NCBI GenBank assembly: GCA_028284705.1
Contig: JANQRE010000038.1
Location: 62,001 to 126,000 of the forward strand
From: Paracoccaceae bacterium
GTDB lineage: Bacteria; Pseudomonadota; Alphaproteobacteria; Rhodobacterales; Rhodobacteraceae
Reading direction: 5' to 3'
DNA length: 64,000 nt
Shown piece by piece: positions 35,201-44,400 of the stretch. Below the pieces are notes generated by a model. It was not told the DNA's origin and ran no database searches. It was given only the letters and a program-made list of their open reading frames with translations. The position numbers and the translations under genes are program-made. The first letter of the stretch is position 1. Each line of letters begins with the position of its first letter.

Positions 35201-36196
35201 TCAACAGTATTTTTCCGGCCCAACCCACTGAGCCTCGTTATACCGCTCGCCTGCCGCCCAACCGATCGGTAACACCTCTTCGATCCGCGCCAGATCGTCA
35301 TCGCTCAGCAGCAGATCGCCGCCCGCCGCCACTTCGCGCAAGTGCTCCACCGACCGCGTGCCGGGGATCGGGATCACATGATCGCCTTGTGCCAAACACC
35401 ACGCACAAGCGAGCCCCGCCGCAGGCACGCCCATATCCGCGGCAAGCGCCGCAAACTCTTTCGATTTCACCAGATTGTCCTGGTAATTTCGCCCCGTAAA
35501 CCGCGGATTATTCTTCAAAAACCCCAAACTCGGGATCACGCTCGGGTCCAGAGGATGGTCGGTCAAAAGCGATCTGCCCACGGGCGAAAACGCCACCATT
35601 GCTACGCCCAATTCCTTGCAGGTCTGCACCAGCCCCATCTCGGGCGAGCGCGTGGAGAGCGAATATTCCGACTGCACCGCCGCTACCGGTGCCTCCGCAT
35701 GGGCACGCCTTAAGGACACCGGAGAAATCTCTGAAAAGCCGAAACTTTTCGCCTTTCCGCTCTCCACAATACGCGCCAGCGTCCCGGCGACTTCCTCTAT
35801 CTCGACGCTCTGATCACGACGGTGCACGTAGAACAGATCGACATAGTCGATCCCCATCCGCGCCAGCGAGCCCTCCAGCTCCGCCTCCAGATGCGCGAGC
35901 GAATTGTCGAAATACCGAACACCTTTGGCATTGCGGGTAATCGACGCCTTGGTCGCGATGTGCAGTTGGTCTCGCACGGGGTACTTTGCAAGCCACTGTC
36001 CGAGCACTGTCTCAGACCGCCCCATCCCATAGACATTCGCCGTGTCGATATGGGTGATCCCCAGCTCCATGCAGGCATCGAGTACCGCAAAACTGCCTTC
36101 ATCGGTCGCGGGCCCGTAGAAATCCGAGAAAGACATCGCGCCATAGCCAATCGCGCCCACTTCGGGCCACTGATCTCCCAGTTTGATCTTGCGCAT
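35201..36196 (-). CDS. Aldo/keto reductase
   Basis: 331-residue NADPH-dependent TIM-barrel oxidoreductase. The catalytic tetrad is visible: Asp in THIDTANVYG, Tyr in that same NVYGMGRSE, Lys in IATKASI and His in FYVHRRD. The NADP-binding IPIPGTRSVEHLREV is near the C-terminus. Substrate unknown; the sequence resembles the YakC/general stress AKR group. The ATG at 36196 gives the canonical N-terminus; upstream in-frame codons approach the divergent icd gene. Confidence 0.92.
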   Translation of the reverse strand: MRKIKLGDQWPEVGAIGYGAMSFSDFYGPATDEGSFAVLDACMELGITHIDTANVYGMGRSETVLGQWLAKYPVRDQLHIATKASITRNAKGVRYFDNSLAHLEAELEGSLARMGIDYVDLFYVHRRDQSVEIEEVAGTLARIVESGKAKSFGFSEISPVSLRRAHAEAPVAAVQSEYSLSTRSPEMGLVQTCKELGVAMVAFSPVGRSLLTDHPLDPSVIPSLGFLKNNPRFTGRNYQDNLVKSKEFAALAADMGVPAAGLACAWCLAQGDHVIPIPGTRSVEHLREVAAGGDLLLSDDDLARIEEVLPIGWAAGERYNEAQWVGPEKYC

Positions 36197-36361
36197 ATCC
36201 CTCTCCGTCTTTTGAGTTTCGACCTGATGTAGCCCGCCCCCGGGCCCAAGGCCAGAATGGCTCAAGTAATTTCAGTATACATTTGCATACCGTCTAGCCA
36301 GCCAAGCCGTCCTGCGCTATCACCCAAAGCAAAGGATTCCACTTCCGGAGGCACACCCCCC

Positions 36362-37570
36362 ATGTCCAAGATCAAGGTAGAGAACCCCATCGTCGAGATG
36401 GACGGCGACGAGATGACCCGCATCATGTGGGATTTCATCAAGAAGAAGCTGATCCTGCCCTATCTCGATATCGACCTGCTCTATTACGACCTCGGCATGG
36501 AAAGCCGCGATGCGACCAATGACCAGATCACCATCGATGCCGCCGAGAAAACCAAAGAGGTCGGCGTCGCGGTGAAATGCGCCACCATCACGCCGGATGA
36601 GGCGCGGGTTGAGGAGTTCGGCCTGAAAGAGATGTGGCGCTCCCCCAATGGCACGATCCGCAACATTCTCGGCGGTGTCGTGTTCCGCGCCCCGATCATC
36701 TGCAAGAACGTGCCACGCCTTGTCCCCGGTTGGACCCAACCCATCGTGATCGGTCGCCACGCGTTTGGCGATCAATACAAAGCCACGGATATGAAATTCC
36801 CCGGGCCCGGCAAACTGACGATGAAATTCGTCGGCGAGGACGGCACGGTGGACGAGCGTGAAGTGTTCGACGCCCCCTCATCCGGCGTGTTCATGGGCAT
36901 GTATAATCTCGACAAATCAATCGAGGATTTCGCCCGCGCTTCCTTCAACTATGGCCTGAATCTCGGCTGGCCGGTCTATCTCTCGACCAAGAACACCATC
37001 CTGAAACAGTATGACGGCCAGTTCATGCTGATTTTCCAGCGCATCTTCGACGAGGAGTTCAAGGAGAAGTTCGATGAGGCCGGCATCGAATATCAGCACC
37101 GCTTGATCGACGACATGGTCGCCTCAGCCATGAAATGGTCCGGTGGGTTCGTCTGGGCCTGCAAGAATTACGATGGCGATGTGCAATCCGACACGGTCGC
37201 GCAGGGGTTCGGCTCCCTCGGCCTTATGACCTCGCAGCTGATGACGCCCGATGGCAAAATCGTCGAGGCGGAGGCCGCCCACGGCACCGTCACGCGTCAC
37301 TATCGCCAGCACCAGAAGGGCGAAGCGACTTCCACCAATTCCATCGCCTCGATCTATGCCTGGACCGGCGGGTTGAAACACCGCGCCAAGCTCGACGGCA
37401 ATGAGGAACTGAAAACCTTCGCCGAGAGGCTTGAGAAAGTCATCGTCGATACCGTTGAAAGCGGCTTCATGACGAAAGACCTTGCGCTTCTAGTGGGCCC
37501 CGATCAGTCCTGGCTGACAACCGAAGGCTTCCTTGAGAAGATCGACGAGAACCTCAACAAGGCGATGTAG
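36362..37570 (+). CDS. icd: NADP-dependent isocitrate dehydrogenase
   Basis: 402-residue TCA-cycle enzyme oxidising isocitrate to 2-oxoglutarate with NADP, of the homodimeric eukaryote-like type common in alphaproteobacteria. Motifs: [13 protein letters not shown], the substrate segment [32 protein letters not shown] and [22 protein letters not shown] sits 10 bases before the ATG. An upstream in-frame extension to 36257 lacks coding character. Single gene with a strong terminator after it. Confidence 0.97.
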   Translation: MSKIKVENPIVEMDGDEMTRIMWDFIKKKLILPYLDIDLLYYDLGMESRDATNDQITIDAAEKTKEVGVAVKCATITPDEARVEEFGLKEMWRSPNGTIRNILGGVVFRAPIICKNVPRLVPGWTQPIVIGRHAFGDQYKATDMKFPGPGKLTMKFVGEDGTVDEREVFDAPSSGVFMGMYNLDKSIEDFARASFNYGLNLGWPVYLSTKNTILKQYDGQFMLIFQRIFDEEFKEKFDEAGIEYQHRLIDDMVASAMKWSGGFVWACKNYDGDVQSDTVAQGFGSLGLMTSQLMTPDGKIVEAEAAHGTVTRHYRQHQKGEATSTNSIASIYAWTGGLKHRAKLDGNEELKTFAERLEKVIVDTVESGFMTKDLALLVGPDQSWLTTEGFLEKIDENLNKAM

Positions 37571-37583
37571 GTGACCAAATCAG

Positions 37584-37610
37584 AAGGCCCGCAGTCAAGC
37601 GGGCCTTTCT
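37584..37610 (+). terminator. Rho-independent terminator of icd
   Basis: AAGGCCCGC and GCGGGCCTT form a 9-bp stem with a 6-base loop, followed by T-rich sequence (TTTCT). It lies 13 bases after the icd stop and the minus-strand reading would also face the receiver gene. Confidence 0.85.
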
Positions 37611-37635
37611 TCGCGCTTCTATATCGCGGAACACC

Positions 37636-38061
37636 TCACGTTTCGTCTTCCTGCGTCGCACCAGCCGGAAGCAAATCGTCGATCAAATCCAAAAGCTCGT
37701 TGGGGTGAAATGGTTTCTCCAGTGAGACATTCGCGCCGAGGCTTTCAGCCGTTTTCAGAACGGACCCGAGGCCGGGATATTTCGTGGATCCAGAGATCGC
37801 GACAATTGGCAGGACCGAGTTTGATGCCCGTGTGTGCTGTCGAATTCTCGAAATGAGAAGCAACCCACCGTCGGCAACGAACTCATCGCCCTTTTTGACG
37901 ATCAAATCCGCCACGACGAAATCAAAGCTATTGTTTTGAAATGTTGCCAGAGCTTCGGTCGCGTCCTCGGTCAAAGTGACGCTGTGACCGGCTTGCTCCA
38001 GGGACTTCGTCAAAAGGTTGCCAAAATCTTTTTCGTCCTCCAGGACAAGAATCTTTGCCAC
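37636..38061 (-). CDS. Single-domain response regulator
   Basis: 141-residue receiver domain without output domain. Acidic pocket LEDEKD, phospho-acceptor Asp in DFVVADLIVKKG, Ser in VAISGS and Lys in SLEKPF are all in place. An insertion after the aspartate (KKGDEFVADGGLL) is longer than usual. It lies 123 bp downstream of the hybrid kinase on the same strand and is its likely partner. GTG start with AGGAA about 9 bases upstream. Confidence 0.9.
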   Translation of the reverse strand: MAKILVLEDEKDFGNLLTKSLEQAGHSVTLTEDATEALATFQNNSFDFVVADLIVKKGDEFVADGGLLLISRIRQHTRASNSVLPIVAISGSTKYPGLGSVLKTAESLGANVSLEKPFHPNELLDLIDDLLPAGATQEDET

Positions 38062-38184
38062 GTTCCTAGTTTCCTAATTTGCGCAGTTGGGTGGGCTGCA
38101 TGCGACTTTTCAGCCTCAGAGTGGTTCTGATATCTAAACGGAAGGCTAACGATGAAAAGGGTGCAACACTGGGAATTCAGGGCC

Positions 38185-40209
38185 TTAACGGTCGGGACGT
38201 AACACATCGTACATCGTTTTGGCTAGCTCCGCAGGCGAGCAGGGTTTTTGGAGCATCGGACCAACGACATCGGACATATCGCTCTCCGAGTAGCCCGTAT
38301 ATCCTGACATGTAGATCACCGGGATCTCCGGGCGGAGTTGTCGTGCCTTTCGCGCCAGATCAAATCCATCAAGATTGCCAGGCATGACGATGTCGGTAAT
38401 GATCAAGTCACATGTTTCGCCGGCGTCGAGAGCGGCAAGAGCCTCGCGCCCGGACTGGAACATTCTCGCCTGATAGCCAAGCGAGGAAATCAGGTCGTCC
38501 ATCATTGCAAGCAGGCTGGGCTCGTCTTCAACCACGAATACCCGCTCGCCATTGCCGCGTATCTCGGGCTCACGCTCAACCGGATTTTCTCGCGGGCCAG
38601 AAAGCGTGCCGCGTGGCAAGAGCAAACGAACCGTCGTGCCCTGATTGAGTTCGGAATAGATGCGCAGCTCCCCGTTGGATTGCTGAACAAACCCATAGAC
38701 CATCGACAGCCCCAGCCCAGTGCCGGAGTTCGTGTCTTTCGTGGTGAAGAACGGATCAATGGCACGGCGCTTTATTTCGCCCGTCATCCCAGGTCCATCA
38801 TCGGTCACCGCAAACTCGATGTAGCGATAGGCCGCGTTATCGTCCCGTTCGCGATCCGCAAAGTGTTCCGCGTAGAGACCCTTGGCGATGTAGGTGTCGG
38901 GATGCTCGCGGCGCAGAGTGACATCTGCATCGATCTCATTGACGCTACGCGCCAAGACCGAAATTCGACTGCCCTTCCCAGACCGCAAAATTGCGTCACG
39001 CGCGTTAAGTACAAGATTCAAAAGCGCATTCTGCAATTGCGCCGGGTCACAGAAGGCCAACAGCCCGGGTTCGGTCACCTGGAATTCCAACGCGACGCTG
39101 GACTCAATCAGCGGTTTCGCAAGACGCCGGAACTCATCCAATATATCACCGACATCTTGAGATCGTCTGACACCTGGTTGCTGTTTGGCGAATGCGAGCA
39201 ATCGTTTCGTGAGTTCGGCGCCACGATCCACCGACTTAAAGGCGACCTCCAGATATTTGTCCCTGAGCGCCTTGTCGGTCGTGTCACTCGAGAGCTGTAG
39301 CGCATATTGCACCGTGGCCAACAGATTGTTGAAATCATGCGCAATGCCCCCGGTCAGTTGGCCCAGCGCATCCAAACGACTTGTGCGCTCAATCTGCTGG
39401 CGATGACGTTCCTGCTCCGACACATCGTCAAGGATGACGACGCAATGCAGCGCCGCCTCACCGCCATCGACAGGAGCACTGGACACCCGGACATATCGAG
39501 GGTCTTTCTCCGCCTTATGCGCCATGAGAAAGACCTCTCCCTTTATCGTAGCTCCTGCCAAGCTGCGCCGCATGGGGTCTTTGGAAGCTTCCAACGGCTG
39601 AAGCGATACTGTTTCCAGAAAGTTGATATCGTCCGGCCATTTGAACGGGACATCGGCGCTCAGCCCGCCCAAAAAGTCGCGACCTGCTGAATTAATGGAC
39701 GTGATATCGCCTTCGGCATTGAGACCAATGATCGCGCTTTGCGCGGTGTCCATGATCATGGTGAGAAGAGCGCTCGTGTGCTTGGCCGAACGTTCCTCGT
39801 TTTTCAGAGAGGTGATCTCGTTATGCGCGCCAAGCAGGCGGATCGCTTTTCCGTCACTATTGCGAATTGCGATCCCGCGGCAGCGCACCCAGGCCGTGCT
39901 GCCATCGGCGCAATGGTATCTTACGATCTGATCATAGGGGTGGTCAGGATTGTCGACATGGGCCAGGAAGTTCTGCGTCGCGAGTTCAAGATCTTCAGGA
40001 AAAATAAGGTCCTGCCACTCCGATGCGAGATGCTTCTTGTCCGATGGATCGAACCCGAACACCCGCCAGAATTCCGGGCTCATATATTCATGTTCCGGGT
40101 TTTCCAGGTCCCAGTACCAGACCCCATCCAACGACCCTTCACGAATGAAGCGCCAGACATTTGGGTCGGATTGAATCAGGTCTTCAAGCTCTTGCTCTAA
40201 ATAGTTCAC
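38185..40209 (-). CDS. Soluble PAS hybrid histidine kinase with receiver domain
   Basis: About 674-residue cytosolic kinase with no transmembrane segment. The order is PAS (residues about 15-130, GSLDGVWYWDLENPEHEYMS), a second PAS-like domain, HisKA with phospho-acceptor His291 in GGIAHDFNN, HATPase (NLVLNARDAI, DDGPGM, GTGLGLSMVYGF) and a C-terminal receiver with Asp606 in IITDIVMPG. The HisKA/HATPase/REC order is like CckA, but the lack of membrane spans and the N-terminal PAS sequence argue against that. A GTG at 40209 fits the family's N-terminus (NYLEQELEDLIQ); a TTG at 40314 would add 35 doubtful residues. Confidence 0.9.
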   Translation of the reverse strand: MNYLEQELEDLIQSDPNVWRFIREGSLDGVWYWDLENPEHEYMSPEFWRVFGFDPSDKKHLASEWQDLIFPEDLELATQNFLAHVDNPDHPYDQIVRYHCADGSTAWVRCRGIAIRNSDGKAIRLLGAHNEITSLKNEERSAKHTSALLTMIMDTAQSAIIGLNAEGDITSINSAGRDFLGGLSADVPFKWPDDINFLETVSLQPLEASKDPMRRSLAGATIKGEVFLMAHKAEKDPRYVRVSSAPVDGGEAALHCVVILDDVSEQERHRQQIERTSRLDALGQLTGGIAHDFNNLLATVQYALQLSSDTTDKALRDKYLEVAFKSVDRGAELTKRLLAFAKQQPGVRRSQDVGDILDEFRRLAKPLIESSVALEFQVTEPGLLAFCDPAQLQNALLNLVLNARDAILRSGKGSRISVLARSVNEIDADVTLRREHPDTYIAKGLYAEHFADRERDDNAAYRYIEFAVTDDGPGMTGEIKRRAIDPFFTTKDTNSGTGLGLSMVYGFVQQSNGELRIYSELNQGTTVRLLLPRGTLSGPRENPVEREPEIRGNGERVFVVEDEPSLLAMMDDLISSLGYQARMFQSGREALAALDAGETCDLIITDIVMPGNLDGFDLARKARQLRPEIPVIYMSGYTGYSESDMSDVVGPMLQKPCSPAELAKTMYDVLRPDR

Positions 40210-40234
40210 GTCAGCCAATCTGCGCACCGCAATC

Positions 40235-40372
40235 TCAAAGCTCGAACATCTCGTCTTTTGACATCTTGGGCAAGTGGTTTGGGCGACCAATGGAAGTCTT
40301 TTTGAGCCGGTCAACGGCCGTCATTTGATCCGCACGACGAAACCTCAAAATCGCCGCCTCTGCACCAATCAT
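40235..40372 (-). CDS. Possible 45-residue peptide upstream of the kinase
   Basis: A basic 45-codon frame (starting MIGAEAAILRFRRAD and ending SKDEMFEL) stops 25 bases before the kinase GTG and does not overlap it. The ribosome site is weak and no family is recognised. It may be a leader peptide or simply an open frame. Confidence 0.22.
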   Translation of the reverse strand: MIGAEAAILRFRRADQMTAVDRLKKTSIGRPNHLPKMSKDEMFEL

Positions 40373-40457
40373 GCCAGAGGCCTGGCCACGACTCCGCTCT
40401 TCCCTTTTCCCCTCTCCAAGCTGAGAGTGGCACCGTATTCGGTTGGAAAGGCCCCTC

Positions 40458-40793
40458 ATGCCCAAGCACTACATTCTGCTCATTCTGGCAGTCGCGGCGG
40501 AAACGGTCGGCACCTCGGCGCTGCAAGCGAGTCAGCAGTTCACCCGGCTCTGGCCATCGGCACTTGTCGTCGTGGCTTATGCGATCTCCTTCTACCTGCT
40601 CGCGCTGACCCTGAAATATATGCCCGTCGGCATCATGTACGCGCTCTGGTCAGGGCTTGGCATCGTCTTCATTGCGCTCATTGGCTGGCTCTATTTCGGA
40701 CAGAAACTGGATGGCGCGGCGGTGCTAGGCATTGCGCTGATCACGGCGGGGATCATTGTGCTGAACGTGTTCTCAAAATCGACGCTGCACTGA
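40458..40793 (+). CDS. SMR-family small multidrug/guanidinium-type transporter
   Basis: 111-residue inner-membrane protein with four transmembrane helices. The SMR hallmark glutamate lies in the first helix (ILAVAAETVGTSALQAS), and YALWSGLGIVFIALIGWLYFGQKLD is typical of the EmrE-like branch. Works as an antiparallel dimer exporting cationic compounds in exchange for protons. The ATG at 40458 with GGAAAGG upstream gives standard length. It is followed after one base by the MobA-like gene. Confidence 0.93.
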   Translation: MPKHYILLILAVAAETVGTSALQASQQFTRLWPSALVVVAYAISFYLLALTLKYMPVGIMYALWSGLGIVFIALIGWLYFGQKLDGAAVLGIALITAGIIVLNVFSKSTLH

Positions 40794-40794
40794 G

Positions 40795-41388
40795 ATGTGT
40801 ATCGCGCTGATCCTTCTGGCAGCAGGCTGTTCCAAGCGGATGGAAGGGCGCGACAAACTGATGGAGCCGGTGCGCGACACATCGCTCCTGCGTGACCGCG
40901 TCGCGATGGCCATGGAGAGCGCGGCCCATCCGGTTCTTGTTGTCTTACCGCCAGATCGCCCGGCACGGATCGGCGCGATAGCGGATTTCGACGTTGTGCG
41001 GGTGATCAACCCCTTTGCGGCGGGCGGCATGGCCTCCTCCATCAAGGCGGGCCTCAAGGCGGTGCCCAAAGATTGTCTCGGAACGCTTATGATGCCGGCG
41101 GACATGCCGAATATTACAGCGGATCACCTCAATCTGATGATTGAACGCGCCAAGGCAGAGCCGGAAACGATCCTGCGGGCGGCGGGCGCGGATGGCTTCC
41201 CCAAAAGCCCGACTTACCTGCCCCGTCCGTGCTTTCCTTTGTTCCGAACGCTTCAAGACGATGAAGGGGGGCGGCAAGTGCTTCAAAACTATCAGGGCGA
41301 GATAAAGACGGTCCCACTCGACGGTCCCGATCCCACGTTTGACCTCGACACGCCCGAGGATTGGGAGCGCTGGCGCACCAGCCAATAA
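40795..41388 (+). CDS. MobA-like NTP transferase
   Basis: 197-residue nucleotidyltransferase of the MobA/MocA group (nucleotidyltransferase family with LLAAGCSKRMEGRDKLMEPV as nucleotide-binding loop, MPADMPNITADHL as metal motif). Relatives attach CMP or GMP to molybdopterin. The usual LAAGxSxRMGxxK signature is slightly altered, with Cys for Ala/Glu in AAGCSKRM. No molybdoenzyme genes adjoin it, so the exact nucleotide acceptor is open. Likely cotranscribed with the SMR gene. Confidence 0.83.
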   Translation: MCIALILLAAGCSKRMEGRDKLMEPVRDTSLLRDRVAMAMESAAHPVLVVLPPDRPARIGAIADFDVVRVINPFAAGGMASSIKAGLKAVPKDCLGTLMMPADMPNITADHLNLMIERAKAEPETILRAAGADGFPKSPTYLPRPCFPLFRTLQDDEGGRQVLQNYQGEIKTVPLDGPDPTFDLDTPEDWERWRTSQ

Positions 41389-41414
41389 AAAAGGACCGCG
41401 GATATCCGCGGCCC
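41386..41414 (-). terminator. Terminator of the giant RTX gene
   Basis: The palindrome CCGCGGATATCCGCGG extended by GG/CC (41393-41414) is followed on the minus strand by six T residues (41387-41392). It lies 61 bases after the RTX stop and coincides with the end of the convergent MobA-like gene. Confidence 0.85.
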
Positions 41415-41475
41415 GGTACTCACTACTTGGAAACCTTGATGGGCAGCCCCCGAGAGGACCGCCCATGCAGCTGCA

Positions 41476-44400
41476 TTACTTAAAGAGCATCCGTGCTTCG
41501 TGCTTCTTCAGCGTCAGGCGGGCGGAGGCGTAAGCCTCGCGGCCTTTCTCGCCCTGCAGTTCCGGGAAGAGTTCGAAAATCTCGTTCCGTTGTGCATTGC
41601 CGATGCCTTTCAGCGAGTAGTCACCCGGCTGGAAGCTCTCCGTCCACGCGCCGTTCGACAGCACAACCTCGTGGTTGTCGAACATGAAGTGGATGTAGGT
41701 CGTACCCATCGAGTTGATGTTCTGGACACCTTCGCTTGGGTTCACCAGGTGCTTGGCAGAGACCAGAACCTCGTTCTCCTCGAAGTAGAGGGACACGCGG
41801 TCATTGTTCACCAGCATACGGTGGTTCGGGCTGACCAGCATGTCGCGCTCCGGCAGACCGTTTCCGAGGCTGCCCTGCTTGATCAGGACAGGCTGCAGAT
41901 GCGGGTTCTGCTGCAACTGACGACCATCCATGCGCTTGGCGCCGATCCAGCGGATCTCCTGGATGCCGTTGTCACGAGTGATGATCTTGTCGCCGACCTG
42001 CAGGTCTTCGACCAGCATTTCACCACGCGGCGTGGCAATCGAGGTGCCCGGCGTGAAGCAGGGTACGATTTCCTCGATCTCGGTGAAGTTCAGCGTGCCG
42101 ACAACATTGCCGCCAACACCGTCAAGAAACTCGATGGTGCCGGAGGTGGAGTTGCCGTCCGCGTCAACCGTCTCATTGACGATGCGCAGCGGGCCGGAAC
42201 CGGTCAGATCAAGGATGTCATAGTCATCCGCATCGCCCGGCGCGGTGGAACCCGTGCCGCCGTCAATGACGTCGCCCAGCGCATCTTCCTGGCTGGAGAC
42301 GATGATCGTATCGCGATCGTCGCCACCAAGGATGGTGTCCGCACCCTGACCGCCGATCAGCGTGTCATTGCCGGTGCCACCGTCGATCAGGTCATCGTCG
42401 AAACCGCCATCGATGAAATCGTCGCCCTCGTCGCCGTAGAGCTCGTCATCGTCGTCAGCGCCGTAGATCGTGTCGTTGCCTTCGCCGCCATGGACAACGT
42501 CCATGCCATTGTTGGTGACAAGGTCAGGGCTCAGACCACCGGTGTCTTCATCGGTGATGTCGAGGTTGTCCGGCAGGCCAAGATCGGGGTCGATCCCGGC
42601 ATAGATGACATCGTCACCCGCACCGCCATCGATCACATCGGAGCCTTCGCCACCGACGATCCGGTCATCGCCTTCGCCACCGTCGATCGTGTCGGCGTCA
42701 AGGCCGCCATCGATGGTGTCGTTGCCGGTGCCGCCGAGGATTGTATCCGCGTCGTCGCCGGTGGAGATGATGTCATCCCCAGCGCCGCCATCCACGAAGT
42801 CGATATCATCGTTCGGGTCACTGTCGGCCGGGAACAGGCCCGGGTAACCCAGATCAGGCAGCGGGATGCCGGTCTGACGCCCGGTGTCGATGGTGTCGTC
42901 GCCGTCACCACCGGTGACCGTATCGCTGCCGTCGCCGCCGAAGATGATGTCATCAGCGTTGCCGCCATTGATCTCGTCATCGCCTTCGCCGCCATCGAGG
43001 TAGTCCTCGCGCGCACCACCATCTAGGATGTCATCCCCCTCTTCCCCGAAGAGCGTGTCGCCATCCTGACCGGCGTCCAGATCGTCATTGCCGGCACCGC
43101 CGTAAAGGACGTCATCGCCGTTGCCGCCGGAGAGGTAGTCGTCGCCATCGCCACCGAAGAGCGTGTCGTCGCCATCTTCACCGTAGATCTGGTCATCGTC
43201 AGCGCCACCGTCGATGGTATCGTCGCCCAGACCGCCGAGGATGAAGTCCTCGCCGTCATTGCCTTCGATGTCATCGTTGCCGTCTTCGCCGTCAATGTCG
43301 TCATTGCCGGTCCCGCCGACGATTTCGTCGTCGGAATTGCCGCCGGTGATCGTGTCATCGCCAGCACCGCCGTCGATCAGGTCTTCACCTGGTCCACCCA
43401 GCAGCGTGTCGTTTCCGTCTTCACCGTAGAGCTCGTCACCGCCCTGGCCGGCATCCAGCGTGTCATCGCCGTCGCCACCATAGAGGATGTCGTTGCCCTC
43501 GCCGCCGGAGAGGTAATCGTCGCCGTCTTCGCCATAGAGCGTGTCGTTGCCGTCCTCGCCATAAACCTCGTCATCGCCCTCACCGGCTTCAACGAGGTCA
43601 TCGCCGTCGCCAGCAAGCACGATATCGTCATTCGGGCCTTCGCCGGGCAGGAATTCATCATTGTTATCAATCATGTCGCCCTCAGGGTCGCCCACATAAT
43701 TGATATCGATGATGTCGTTGCCAGCGGTGCCTTCGACGATGCCATCACGGATCAGAACCGTCACGGTCGCGGTGTCGAAGCCACCATTCCCGTCGGTCAC
43801 GGTGTAGGTGAAGGTTACCTCGCCATCCACGGTGCCATCCGGCGTGAAGGTCAGCGTGCCATCGCCATTATCGGTGACGGTGCCACCGGCCGCAGGCTGG
43901 GTGAAGCTCGCGATCATCAGCGGATCGCCATCCGGATCAGTGTCGTTGCCGAGCACGTCGATGATCACTGGATCGATGATCGGCGTGGTCGCACGGTCAT
44001 CATTGGCATCCGGACCGTCATTCACCGAATTGACAGTGATGTTCACCGTCGCCGTGTCAGTGCCACCATTGCCATCTGTGACGGTGTAGGTGAAGCTGTC
44101 CGGCCCGTTGTAGCCAGGGTCAGGCTCGTAGGTGAACGTGCCATCCGGGTTCTGCGTCAGCGTGCCGTTTGAGGGCTGCGTGAAGCTGTCCACTTCCAGC
44201 GTGTCGCCATCCACATCCGTGTCATTGCCGAGCACGTCGAAGGTGACGGTGTCATCTTCATCCACCGTAACGTCGTCGTCATTGGCAATCGGATCGTCAT
44301 TCACCGGATCGACAGTGACATTCACCGTTGCGGTGTCGGTGCCACCATTGCCATCATCGATGGTGTAGGTGAAGCTGTCCGGCCCATTGTAGTTCGGGTC

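Noticed and set aside
38185-40209. Assignment of the hybrid kinase as CckA
   Set aside because: No transmembrane helices and a different PAS N-terminus. CckA is membrane-anchored, so this is a separate soluble kinase.
41500-43026. 508-codon plus-strand frame opposite the giant RTX gene
   Set aside because: Its repetitive Val/Ile/Asp composition is the mirror of the RTX repeats on the other strand.
42300-43700. Regularly spaced short repeats resembling a CRISPR array
   Set aside because: The repeats have a 27-base (nine-codon) period, stay in frame and encode GGxGxDxL units. There are no unique spacers and no cas genes.
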